From: Trema orientale
Taxonomy: Eukaryota > Streptophyta > Magnoliopsida > Rosales > Cannabaceae
Direction: 5' to 3'
Length of the DNA: 64,000 bases
Assembly: GCA_002914845.1 (NCBI GenBank)
Contig: JXTC01000044.1
Location: 766,583 to 830,582, forward strand
Notes under the pieces: model-generated
What the model was told of the DNA's origin: nothing
Databases searched by the model: none
What the model saw: only the letters and a program-made list of their open reading frames with translations
Shown here: one piece after another, positions 35,299-46,500 of the stretch
Layout: every line of letters begins with the position of its first letter
How positions within the stretch are numbered: the stretch's first letter is position 1
Position numbers and translations under genes: made by a program

Positions 35299-35462
35299 AT
35301 TTTTTATAGTAAAAAATAAGAGAAAGAAATAACATTAATGATACACGTCTTTTTATGCACCTCATTATAGCTATTAGATCACTATCAGATGATGATTCAA
35401 TGGTTAAAAAAAATACCTACACATAGGTAAAAAAAAAAAAAATACCTACTTGATTGGCAACC
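35299..35462 (+). repeat. Dispersed repeat, copy 1 (inverted partner at 58875-59040)
   Basis: Shared words in order are AATGATACACGTCTTTT/AATGATGCACGTCTTTT, CACCTCATTATAGC, TTAGATGATGAT, then an A-run, ACACATA and GATTGGCAAC. Identity by eye is high over about 160 bases. The ends are not resolved. Confidence 0.75.
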
Positions 35463-35504
35463 TATATGTATATATATAATATAAGCCATATAAGTCACAG
35501 ATTG

Positions 35505-35615
35505 TTCCTATTCATACTTTGACTAATACATGTCACGTTTTAACTACCACAATATTAGACAAATATGACTTATATTTGTTAAAATATAGATGGAACCGGT
35601 CCTACGAAGGAGACT
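35505..35615. mobile_element. Diverged MITE relative (copy 3 of 3)
   Basis: It contains CCTATTCATACTTTGACTAA, CATGTCACGTTTTAACTA and ATAGATGGAACCGGTCCTAC, paralleling the element at 22099. Confidence 0.4.
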
Positions 35616-36639
35616 AGATATATGCCTCTAATATATACACATATCTAAATCGGATTAGCGAGAAAACTAGTACTCTTATGTCTCCAATACATGGATAGAT
35701 ATAGATAAGAACATTAGAGATAGTACAACACTGCGAGACGGACCGTGGGCCAAACTAGCACGTGCCACTGCTCTCCCTTATCCTTTATTCACTTATTTGT
35801 GAAAGGCCATATACATAAACCAAGGAACGACATTGCACCCTCTCATGTGTACGTATGTACGTACGTGCATATGCATGTCATGACGTTGTTTTCGCTTTCT
35901 GATATTTATAATTTAGAGGATGTACACTTGACCAATGAGAGTTAACTTAACGGTGTATGTTGGGACCCACTCCTTGTGCAGATGTTGCCCCAGTTATCGA
36001 CATTGACATTTTTATTATTGGATTGTGATCAGAAATTTGAACCCTTGAAATTTCTCTGTTGGGTATGACTATATACCAGCCAGGCACTAGCTAGCTAACA
36101 TTTTCATCCTTGTACCTTTTATAAGAGACCATCAATTTCTGTGATTTCATACTGCATGTAACTCGATTAAAGTTTTTTCATCCTGAAAAACAAAGGGAAT
36201 AAATAAATTAAAATCGTTGAAGCTAGGCGCAGTACCCGTTGATAGTGTGAGAAAATATTGAATATGAGACTCAAAACACGTAATTAATGCACTTTGCTTA
36301 TAGCGTTATTTACCCTCTATTGATCAAATTGTTTGTAGAATATTTCAGCAAATCTCTTTCAGAATATATATGACAAACCTTGCTAAATTTGCACCAAACA
36401 AAAATACAAATTCAAAAAAGAAAAATTGGACCACTTTGTTTTTTTTTTTTTAAGAAGATCAAAACAATAAACTACAGTCATGCCTGTGCCACTTATTAAC
36501 GGAGTCTTCCCATGTAGTGTCACTAAATGGAGACACTTGTAAATTTACTTCCTTTCCACTGTGGAACTAAAGGCATGTGAACATTTTACCAAATCTCGTA
36601 TTTGAACAACACAAAACTCCAACATGTAGAGCTAGCAAT

Positions 36640-36897
36640 TAATATTGCATAGTGTATTGGTGTGATCCAAGTGAATTGTTCGGGCATGATTTTATGGCTT
36701 TTATATGGTTTCCATTTACATATTGCTTTTTATTGTAATTTGACACTTATTGATTTCTCTTCTTTTCTTTTTTTCTTTATATATTTTATTGGTTTGGGAT
36801 TGGGTGGTTCTAATGAGGGAGAGCTCTATAAAGGGTGGCAATCTAGTTACCTAGTTGGGACTCTTTTAATTCATTCAGGAATTTCTGATGATCTTTG

Positions 36898-36930
<33 letters not shown>

Positions 36931-36931
36931 G
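36640..36931 (+). mobile_element. Possible 5'-truncated LINE 3' end with (ATT)n tail
   Basis: A non-AT-biased stretch ends in TTCTGATGATCTTTG followed by an ATT microsatellite of 11 units (36898-36930). Trinucleotide tails of this kind are typical of some plant LINE/RTE 3' ends. No protein domain is left, so the assignment is tentative. Confidence 0.35.
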
Positions 36932-37928
36932 CTCTTTCCTTTTGAAAAAAACAGAAAAAAAAAATCCAAAACTATATTAGTTTAACTTTCTAGCGATAGG
37001 ATAGGAAAGAAAATAAATTGTGACTTACCATTATATAAGAAATAAATCTACCTCATTTGAAGAGTGGATTCACTTCCCTTGCTACCATGCCTTGTACATA
37101 TTACTTAAGATTAATCATAAAAGTTTGCCTATATACGTGGGAAGCGTTGTGAAGCCCTATTATTGTTTATCTAAACAGCTTAAGTGCCTAACCCTCATGT
37201 CGATTTCTGTTTTGTCTAACCATTGAAGATCATCGCTAATTAGGCTGGAGCACAAATTGGAACCTGGAACAATAAAAGGTAACTCTTTTATTTTTGCGAT
37301 TTATTCCTACGTGTGTATATGTATAATTTCTCCCGGGGCCCGTCGGCCAGATAGCTTTAATCGCTTAAAAATTCGTGGTCATATAAATTGTAAGGTATTT
37401 TTTTTTTCAGTGATATAAAAAGGAAAAAGGAAGTAATACTAATTACTAGTGGAAAAGACCAATTGTTAAATAAAAATTGATTTCAATTTTCACACTAAAT
37501 GGCTAAATAATTACATATTTCTATTATTGTTTTAAATCAAAAAATTATTTTCAATTAAATTTTATTTAAAAAAATATTAAAATATTGATTGTCACAACGA
37601 TTTAATTGGTCGACCGAAGCTAGGTACAAAATAGGCTAGCATATTTGGCTCACTGTGCTTGGCATGATAAGAGCCTAGCATAAGCATGTGACCGTGCCTT
37701 TGAGCCGTGCCAGGCTTAGAATTTTGAGACTTGGGCCAGCGTGAGCACGGTACTCTGTTTTGTTAGGCTATGTAAAGCACAATATAAAGCACAAATGGAC
37801 CTACTTTTCATGGGTCGTACCGTGTCATTTGACGTCTCTACTTGTAGGTAGTCTATCCACGTTATACTATACAAGATGGCATCAAGTAAGCCAATATGGC
37901 TTTCATGTCTTAATCACATTAATAGTGA
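36932..37928. other. Intergenic DNA
   Basis: No gene was found. At 37610-37830 GCACGG/CCGTGC and GGCTTAG words are enriched and resemble a dispersed plant repeat fragment. The rest is AT-rich. Confidence 0.35.
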
Positions 37929-38617
37929 TATATACTTGGGAAATTATGGGGATTAGGAGGCTTTTGCTTCTACTTTACTTTTCTAGTAATTTTTTAGAAT
38001 TACATTTCTAGCTAGGAACAAAAATTTAAATTTTTAGTAGCTTTTTGGGGAGAGAAAAATACTCATTCCAAAAATGTCCTTAATTCCTTTATACTTTTTA
38101 GGTGAGTATTTCTCTCCTCTTTTCCACTTTCTCTCAAATTTTTCTCCCAAACGTACAGCTCCTATTAATTTCTTTTCCTTTTTTTTTCCAAAATGTGAGT
38201 TTCTTTTCTTTTGTTTCAAAGCTAATATTTTTTTTATTCCTCCAAATACTCTTCTCGTTCTATCTCTCTTCCAAACTTATATCTCATTTGTCACAAATTT
38301 ATGACATACTCATAATATATTTTTGTTAATAAGATTGTGATTACTAGACGTCAAAATATATGTGACCATCTGTCACAATTTTTGTGACTTAAGGTCACAG
38401 TATGTTTTACATGGTCACGAATATTGTGAGATCATGTTATCGTAATTTATACAATCTTAATATGTTATAATAATTTATGACTCTCAGTCATAAAATTTGT
38501 GCTAACATTACAAAAAGAAGATAAGTATTTCTATTAAACAATAGCTTAATAACATTTGTTTAATGCAAATCTAATTATATAAGAAAAACCATATAATATT
38601 ATAAGCATAATAGTTAT

Positions 38618-39035
38618 AATTTTGTGCCATATAACCCTGACTTTTAACATCTAGTCATAAAATTTGTATCTGCCTTACAAAAGTAAAATAAGAATTCACA
38701 TTAGATAACAAATTGTGTGTGTGTGTGTATGTGTATGTGTGTGTGTATATATGCATGATACCAATAGTCACATAATTCATGACAGTCATAATTTTGTGTG
38801 GCATGTAACCCTAATTTGTGACTGCTAGTCACAAAATTTGTATTTGCCGTACAAAAGCAAAACAAGAATTCACATTAGAAAACAAATTCAATGGTTATAT
38901 GCGTGTGTGTGTGTGTGTGTGTATGTGTGTGTGTGATATTAACAGTCACATAATTCATGACAATCATAATTTTGTGTACCATGTAACCCTGATTTGTGAC
39001 TGCGAGTTACAAAATTTGTGTTTGTCTTGCAAAAA
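38618..39035 (+). repeat. 172-178-bp tandem repeat with TTTGTGAC palindromes
   Basis: Units start at 38618, 38790 and 38968 (the last partial). Each contains AATTTTGTG, a (C/T)ATGTAACCCT-type word, TGTGACTG(C)TAGTCACAAAA, AAGAATTCACATTAGA and a (GT)n tract of its own length. The GT tracts lie at about 38713-38750 and 38903-38934. Confidence 0.85.
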
Positions 39036-39387
39036 TTGACACAAAAATTATCCTATAATTTAAAGTCACAATTTATGACAATCGAACACACAGAAAACTG
39101 TCACTGTTATGAATAAATCCAACACAAACAAAAATCAGTCCCAAAATTCAAAGCAAAAAGGAAAAGAAATTGGTCTCAAAATGCATTAGTAGTCACAAAT
39201 TCAGTCTAAAATCAATCTCAAAACACACAATCCTAACTCTAATCCGAATTTATCTTTTCGAATCCTCTATAGTTGGCCCCTATTAGATCCTCCATAGCTC
39301 ATTCATGTTTTTCACCGGAGGCTGGCTCACTCGCCACTGAGTCACTAGTTGTTAAGAGGTTGTTTCTAGAGAGAGAGAGAAAAAGTA

Positions 39388-39420
<33 letters not shown>

Positions 39421-39439
39421 AAAAAAAGTGGTTTGGGTG

Positions 39440-39640
39440 CGTGTGTGTGGGGGGGGGTACGGGGAGTACAGCTTCAGGTGTGGTTTAGTTCAGCGTAGAA
39501 TCGATCGTGTGGGTGTGGAGGAGGAACGGTTCATGGTACCTGGGGAAGATTATGGGGCCTGAAGAGCTTTCGGTTTCACATCTTACCTCGCCTCGCTCAG
39601 GGTTTCTGATCAAGCTCCTCGGCATGGAAGATGCCAGTGT
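39440..39640 (+). other. GC-richer insert, possible captured gene fragment
   Basis: Base composition departs from the AT-rich surroundings. One plus-strand frame from 39551 reads MGPEELSVSHLTSPRSGFL and stops after about 30 residues. No splice sites or family could be recognised. Mutator-like elements often capture exon pieces, which is the only reason to suggest it. Confidence 0.25.
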
Positions 39641-40071
39641 GTAACTCTCCTTTTTTTTTTTTTTTTTTTGCTCTAAATATATCTCTCTTTATCCTTAGCT
39701 CAGTTCCTCTCATTTCTGTCTGATTTTCCTTCGAGGGTATTTCGGTATTTTGGCTTCTCTTGGACTCCTAGAAAAGTAATTCTGAAAAATACTACTAGAA
39801 AAGTAAAATGGAGGTAAAAGACTCCTAATCCCCATAATTTTCCTATATACTTGGATTTCACTATTTTATCAGTAGATATATTTAGGATTATAATAATTAG
39901 ACTAAGTACCTATAAGTGCAAGGTGATATAGATCGATGGTTGAGAAAGTTCTGACTACTTAATGGCTTAATCCATACTAATTGTAAATGTAATTTGTTAT
40001 AAAACAAAACATGCAAATAACTAATTAAGACTGAGATAAAAATATTATTCACTCGTCAAATTTATTTGGAA

Positions 40072-40433
40072 AAATTACACAATATACGATGTTTCAGGAA
40101 AAAAAAAATTTTGAAAAATACGGTGGTTTTGTGTTTCTTAAAGTGCGGTACAGTTTTTATTAGAAAAATACCGTTTTTTAAAAAATATTTAGAAAAATAT
40201 CATTTTTTTAAAATAGTAACTTGTTTCTGGTAACCAGTTTCCAGAAACTAGTAGCTAGTAACCAAAGATATTTATAACTGGTCTATAACTAGTAACCAGT
40301 TTTCAAAAACTAGTAACTAGTAACTATTTTAAAAATAGTATTTTTCTAAATATTTTTTAAAAAGTGATATTTTCCTAATAAAAACTGTACAAAAATTGGA
40401 AAAAAGTGTGACTTCCGTATATTTGTAATTTTT
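40072..40433. mobile_element. Foldback MITE, left copy of a tandem pair
   Basis: The ends are AAAAATTAC..AATATACG on the left and AAAATTACAAATATACGG on the reversed right. Most of the element is an inverted repeat: AAAAATACC.TTTTTTAAA on the left pairs with its complement on the right, around a core of CTGGTAACCAGTTTCCAGAA and AACTAGTAACC words. A close copy lies at 46140-46500 in the same orientation. No coding capacity. Confidence 0.75.
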
Positions 40434-41089
40434 TTTTTCAGTTTTTGTATGTATAAGTGCTAGAAACTCAATTTATTTTTACAAATGGGAAAATTAGATA
40501 GATGTCCAAGTTTTTAAATTGGCTTGAATAGATATCCAATTTTTAAATTTTATAGCTAGATGTCCATTTCATTTAAATATTAAGGTGAGGTGTTCTTGCT
40601 TTTACATTTTTGCCCTTCTTTATTAGGTTTTTTTTTATTATTTTAGGATTTTTTTTCTTTCTCGTTTTTTGCTTTCTCTCTCTACCTGTGCTATTTCTCT
40701 CTCTTCTTCATTCGATCTTCTCTCTCGCTGCACTCTCTCTCTATGTTAACACTCACAACCCCTCTCTCTCTCTCTCTCTCCTCATATTTTTTCCACAGTG
40801 TTTTTTTTTTTTTTTTCCAGTAGTTGCTTCTTCTCCAGTGGTGAGAAATACATTGATTGAGTTATTGAGATATGTATATCCTTTGAATTTTATGTTGGTT
40901 GTTTTTAGGTTATTTCTTGATTGATTTGGGTATTTTGATTTTTATTGCTAGTGTGTGTTGCTATTATAGTTAATTTTCTGTGTAATGTTGATTTAGTTAG
41001 TGATTAATGATGATTTTTTTTTTATTTTTATGTTTTTTTGAGTTATTTTTCTGATTGAAATTTTTTTCCAGATTGGTTCATAAATTTTT

Positions 41090-41620
41090 AGTATCGTATA
41101 TACGATTTGCATGCTGGTATATATGTTGGTATATATACTGGTATATAAAAATATTATTTTCTAGTTTGTGTATGCCGTATATACCTAGTTTATAATCTTA
41201 TATACAGTGCATTAAAAGTTATATACCAGTTTTTATTTTCAAGTCTCATGAGTTCGTTTTTTTAGAGTTGAACATTATATACACAGAGTTGAAAATCTTA
41301 TGTACTTTGTAGTTAATACCTGAGGTGATATATGGAACTTCTATCATGTGATTTTTGTTGTTGTGGTGGTATATGTGATTTTTCTTGTTTCAAAATATGG
41401 TTCATATGCATTCTCAAATAAAATAAAAGCTGGTTCATATGCATTCTCAAATAAAATAAAAGATGGTTCATATGCATATATATCATGTTTGCATATTTAT
41501 AAACCTAGTATAATTTTTTATATACCTTGTGTACCTGTGTTTTTCTTATATATACCATGTTTGCATATTTATTTACCAAGTATATCATTTTTTTTCTCAA
41601 TTTTATTGTTTTGAATGGTT
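41090..41620 (+). repeat. GGTATATA-word array and triplicated 33-bp unit
   Basis: GGTATATA or close variants recur through the left arm. At 41399-41480 the unit GGTTCATATGCATTCTCAAA with TAAAATAAAAG is present as two full copies and one partial copy. Confidence 0.7.
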
Positions 41621-41771
41621 TTGTCCCTACTTGTGCTTGCATGTTGTCTTGCTATATGAATTTTTTATCTGAGTAGATCATTTGTTGTTATTGGTATATA
41701 CTTATTAGTTGTGTGTGTATATTGATTTGTGACTAAGTGTTTATAATTTGTGTTGTATAGCCGTTCCTTTG

Positions 41772-42760
41772 TTGGAGACTATAAGGCAGAAGATCCAAAA
41801 TTAGTTTGTAAGCCGTAGGTTTTTAGCTTCATCTACAAGAACAGAATTTACTCCTTGGGCATAAGATCAAGTATAAACGCAGATTCATTTTGCACAGAAA
41901 ATGACAGTAAATGCTATTCTTTTTTGTTTGTTGTTTTTCAGAATTTGATATATACAATTTTTGCTTTGGTATACAAATTTATCAACATGGTAGATATGGA
42001 TAAATATCAAATTCAATAATGCTTTATATGAATTGATTTTAGTAGTTCTTATAATATCTTTTGATTTTTTTTGTTATTTTTTTGGTATTAATCGGGTTCA
42101 TACAGTTGATTTTAACAACTTTTGTTTTCATACAGTTTATTTGTTTGCTGTTTTTCAGGAGTTGGTATATAGATTTAATGATTTGATATATAAATTTATA
42201 AATGTGGTAGATATTGATTTATATTAGATTCAATAAAGCTTTATATGAATTGATATTAGTAGATGTAGTAGTATCTCTTTGTTTTTATTGTTATTTTTTT
42301 GTGCTATTCGGATTAATACAGTTGGCTTCCATATATATCAAGTTCGTGATACCAATTCAGAGTTCATTGTTCATTTGATGGAATATCGTTGTGGTTGTTG
42401 AAAGTGGAATTTTGATAGCATTTTGTGTTCTCATATTTGTATTGTAGTTAGTTAGTTCAGTTTGAGTTACTACAAGTATGTTTATCATTTTTTCTAGAAC
42501 TCGCCTATAGTAGTATTATTAATCTAGTTAGAAGTCAATCAGAATGGGACGTTCTAGATTTTGTTAAAGAGTAATTTGTTCTATCTCCAATTTTTGAGAA
42601 ATCCGGTATTGGCAAGCTGAAGAAGAAAAGATATCTCTCAACGAGTGAGTTCAAGAAGAAGAAGCAAGTGCGGTCGATGCAAGTAATGCGGCCACAATCG
42701 AAAAACTTACAAAAATCTAATTCCTGCTGAATTTCGCATTATAAAGAAGATGAAAAGCTA
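41772..42760 (+). pseudogene. Decayed mudrA-type (MULE) transposase, C-terminal part
   Basis: Three separated blocks survive in order, with stops. At 41772-41865, LETIRQKIQN, stop, FVSRRFLASS then TEFTPWA matches the region after the MULE catalytic domain. At 42350-42485, EFIVHLMEYRCGC, stop, KWNFD then LCSHICIVV and YYKYV matches the SWIM zinc finger (CxC..CxH pattern) and the following Tyr-Tyr block. At 42590-42745, GKLKKKRYLSTSEFKKKKQV, then, after a frame change, KCGRCK, stop, CGHNRKT matches the zinc knuckle that ends many plant MULE transposases. The catalytic DDE region was not found and has presumably been deleted. Residues between the blocks are word-repeat DNA. It cannot encode an active enzyme. 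Confidence 0.8.
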
Positions 42761-43339
42761 TTCGGAGCATTATATTGTTATTAATCTGACTTGTAGTTGG
42801 TTTTTTTTTTTCGAGGAGGTTTTTATTTTCCATATTTTGGGTACTTTTTTGGGTCATTGATATATGAAATTTTTGTCCTTGTATATGGATGTTTTGTCTT
42901 GGTATTATTAGATTTAGACTTGAGGTTTTGGATATTTTGTCATTTTTCTTTATTAGTATTGGTACATATTTGAATACATTTTTTTAACATTTTCGTATAT
43001 GAAGATTATTTCTTGGTATATAAGTTTATATACTGATAATATCTTAATGAATTTCTTCTTGATGTTGGTACTTTTTCTTATATTTTGGTTGTATATTTAG
43101 ATATTAAAAAGTTTTTTTATATTGAGATATTTTAATTTTATTCAATTTAATTTATGATATTTTTCTTTTGAAGAAATTTTTTATATATCTTGTTATAGTA
43201 TATGAAAATACGTACCTAGTTCATATTCTTATGAACTAAGAGCAAAAACCTATTTACTATCTCTAAAGATGGCGCATATGTTGTTATGGTATATAAACAT
43301 ATATATGTAGTTTATATTTTTATATATAATATCAAAAAT

Positions 43340-43722
43340 ATATATACTTAGTTTCTGGTTATTTTTCAGTGCCTTAGTGGATATAGACTGTTATATTTGA
43401 ATATATATATATACTTAGTTCATGTATTTACGAACCATGAAGAAATTTTTATCTACATAGTTTTAAATATTATATAGCATATAGAAAATGAATTTGTTAA
43501 GAACCATGAATCATTAAGTAAAACTTCAAAATTATATATACTCAGTTTCTGATTGTTTTCCAGTTCCTTGGTGGACATAAGCCGATATATTTGAACATAT
43601 ATACCTAGTTCATGTTTTTATGAACCATGAAAAAAACTTTATCTACGTAGTTCAAAATATTATATACCATATATATAGAAAATGAGTTTGTTAAGAACCA
43701 TGAATCATTAAGTAAAACTTTT
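43340..43722 (+). repeat. Tandem duplication of about 190 bp in the element interior
   Basis: Two copies share TAAGAACCATGAATCATTAA with GTAAAACTT, ATATACTTAGTT or ATATACTCAGTT, TTTTCAGT or TTCCAGTTCC, and CCTAGTTCATGT/CTTAGTTCATGT words in the same order. Confidence 0.8.
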
Positions 43723-44159
43723 GTTCTATTTCTACATTTTCTTTAAATTCTTATTCGTCAAGAAACACATGTCTTAAAATGCAATATTTTATTTATTTTT
43801 TAAACAATTTATAATCATATATACTTAGTTCACATTCATATATACCAAAGATGAATTTTTTATCTACTATTCTTCCATAGATAGTGTCCATAGTCAGACA
43901 AAGGATAGGAATAAAAGTTAACATATGATAATCATTGTTTAAAAAAATTTAATTTTTGTCATTCAAAACACAATATAAATATCGTTCTAAACATGAAAAT
44001 ATTCATCATAATCTTTCTCTTGTTTTCTACTTCTCCGTCTCCGAATCGGTCTGATAATTTCTTTTCTTCTTGTCCATCCCCCAGTGATAAAGCTCAGTGG
44101 CCAACTTTTGACGGAAGAATGTCATCTTCTATTGAGTAACTTCGCTTGTGCTCAATTGG

Positions 44160-45330
44160 TCATTAATGCTTCAAAAAGATACCTACTATATAGTAATTTG
44201 TATTTACCAGAGTCATAATTTAATCTACCAAAAAAACAGGACATCAATATAACCAAAAAAATTTAAACAGCAGATGAATGATAAAATTAGCTTTTATCCA
44301 ATATAAGCCAATAAAAATAGATATTTTATGGGTTTAATTATCTACCAAGTATATATAATTATCTACCACTTCTAGGTTATTATAGACTTGTTTAGAAATC
44401 TATCTAGAAAATCAACTCACATCAAATCTTTCATCAAAGATCAGAATTGTATACTATCTAAATTTATTTAGTTTATGAAAGTATTAATATCAGCTTATGA
44501 TCAACCAGAACCAAATTTATACCAGGTCTTTTTACTATTTTGCAAAAATTATCTATCACATATAAAATTATATCTACAGGCACTATAAATCTATCTACCA
44601 AATACATATCTACCAAATACCTATTTAATGACGAAAAATGACTAAAATAGGGAGCTAAAAGCAAAAAAAAAACGAGGAATTACAAAGCAAGGATGTTACC
44701 AAAGGCATCGAGTGGACAACATCTCAGAGAAATACAAGCTTAATCAACTCAGCTGATCAATAAAAAAATGAAGAACGGAGAATGCTTCAACTCAGAACTT
44801 TCACTACTATATATACACAAATATTCCAAACAACCCCTTCATTTGCATGCTTCCAAATCTTGTAAATAGAGTAATAATGAAGAAATAATATATGGCTTTC
44901 TCATGATAAATCTTTAAATGAAGCAATGATCATGAAACATGACCATCTAATGTTTCAAGGTCCCCTGCCCCTTTTTCTCAACCTCTTCCACCCATAATAA
45001 CAACTCCTACATCATTATAATGACTCTTTTTGCTTACTAAAAGTCATTTAGATAAATACATGCAACAATATCATTCTAATGGACAAATCTCGTCATTTTT
45101 TGACGATTTGCTTTTCTATTTCTATTTCTAATTCTAATTATTAAGTATATAGTATCATGATTATGCACCCAATATACACAACTGATGATTGAGAGTTTAT
45201 TTACCATTAGATCTTAGCATCTATTAATATCAGTTTATGATCTACCAGAACTAAATATTTATATAGTAAAATTAATTTTATAAAAAAAAAAGTATATATA
45301 CCAAGTTTAGATAATAATCTACCACAGCTA
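44160..45330 (-). repeat. Opposite-strand word array of the right arm
   Basis: ATCTACCA, CTACCAAGTATATA and ATCTACCAGAAC recur on the plus strand. They are complements of TGGTAGAT and TATACTTGGTAG words seen in the left arm at about 41985 and 42205. The arms share vocabulary rather than a continuous inverted repeat. Confidence 0.65.
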
Positions 45331-46139
45331 ACACTCAAAATAATATAAAATTTCTTTTTGGTATTTTGCCAAATATTTAATATGCGCTGCTCTAATTATT
45401 TCTATAAAAGCCATACTATATGCTTAAACCCAAATTAAAGAAAATAAACAGAACATACATACTCTAAAAACCTTGGATTCAAATTAACCATGTATCAAAT
45501 AATAATGAAATTAATCGGAATACAATAAAGTATATTATGTTTACATATATGTACATATGAGCTATATACAAAGTCTAAAATCTGAAAGAGGGTTTCTAAA
45601 ACCTAACATGCATGCATATTCATATATATAAATACAAATGTACCTGTTTAATGTTAAGTTTTCACTCTGAATCTTCAAACATAAACTTTAATTTAACTCG
45701 AAGATACTGAAAATTTTGATCTATCAAATGTGTTTTGATTTTTCTAGGATTGGATTTGATATTTTTTTTGTAGATATATAGGTTTTTCAATTTTGTAGAT
45801 GAAGAAGATTCTCCGAAATTTTTTTCGGTTTAAAGCTTTTGTGTAATTCGATTATATGAACGAAAATGGAGATAATGAGGGAAAATGTGAGAAAATTTTT
45901 TAGACTAGAGCGATAAAGGGAGGGAAAATGGTGAAAAAACGATGGGGCTGAGGGTTTTTCGTGATTTTAGGGTTCTGTGCACATGTAAGGGTATTTTAGG
46001 AATAGAATTTGTAACATTAAAATGGGCTGGACATTTTGCTACAGTATTTTGGGTTCAGACATATAGTAGTTTTGGGGCTGAATTGTGGCTAAATACCTAT
46101 AAGCCCCTTTACAAATTAATTTTGAGGAAATTAGACATT

Positions 46140-46500
46140 ATAAGGTAATTTAGAAAAAAATTTGAAAAATACGCTGGTTTAAGTTTTTTTAAAGTGCGGT
46201 ACGGTTTTTATTAGATAAATACCATTTTTTAAAAACTATTTAGAAAAATACTATTTTTTAAAATAGTAACTAGTTTCTGGTAACCAGTTTCCAGAAACTG
46301 GTAACTAGTAACCAAAAGTATTTATAACTCGTATATAGCCGGTAACTAGTAACCAATAACAAGTTTCTAGAAACTGGTAACCAGTAACTATTTTAAAAAA
46401 TAGTATTTTTCTAAATATTTTTTAAAAAGTGATATTTTTCTGATAAAAATCGTATGAAAATTTGAAAAAAAATCTGAGTTCCGTATTTTTGTAATTCTTT
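46140..46500. mobile_element. Foldback MITE, right copy of a tandem pair
   Basis: This is a direct-orientation copy of 40072-40433. GAAAAATACGCTGG, AAAGTGCGGTACGGTTTTTA, CTGGTAACCAGTTTCCAGAA and CTAAATATTTTTTAAAAAGT all recur in order. The outer left end is eroded. Confidence 0.75.

Larger units (their letters stand above)
34461..36640. other. AT-rich intergenic DNA with repeat fragments
   Basis: No gene was found. It contains a dispersed repeat shared with 58875-59040 (at 35299-35462) and a diverged MITE copy (35505-35615). Short frames such as 34748-35020 have no motif. Confidence 0.4.
37929..39852. mobile_element. Non-autonomous Mutator-like element with perfect 9-bp target duplication
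   Basis: The element spans 37938-39843 and is flanked by TATATACTT at 37929-37937 and 39844-39852. The left end GGGAAATTATGGGGATTAGG and the reversed right end GGAAAATTATGGGGATTAGG begin TIRs of about 85 bases that share TACTTTTCTAGTA and AGAATTAC.TTTCTAG. Nine-base duplications with long TIRs are diagnostic of Mutator-like elements. Inside, palindromic units of the type GTCACAAA..TTTGTGAC recur, and a 172-178-bp unit is tandemly repeated. Towards the right end is a GA-run and a GC-richer block (39440-39640), perhaps captured sequence. No transposase domain was found. Confidence 0.85.
40478..46116 (+). mobile_element. Mutator-like element with decayed mudrA remnant and perfect 9-bp target duplication
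   Basis: The element spans 40487-46107. TTTACAAAT flanks it at 40478-40486 and 46108-46116. The termini are GGGAAAATTAGATAGATGTCC and, reversed at the right end, GGGGCTTATAGGTATTTAGCC; the TIRs are eroded. A CT-rich leader-like tract (40675-40785) follows the left end. The left arm is rich in GGTATATA words. A transposase remnant lies at 41772-42760. The right arm carries the complementary words CTACCA and TATACC. The element sits exactly at the boundary between two copies of a foldback MITE. Confidence 0.85.

Noticed and set aside
38618..39035. Regular repeats that might be taken for a CRISPR array
   Set aside because: The genome is a plant's. The units are 172-178-bp tandem repeats containing GT microsatellites inside a Mutator-like element, not short repeats with unique spacers.
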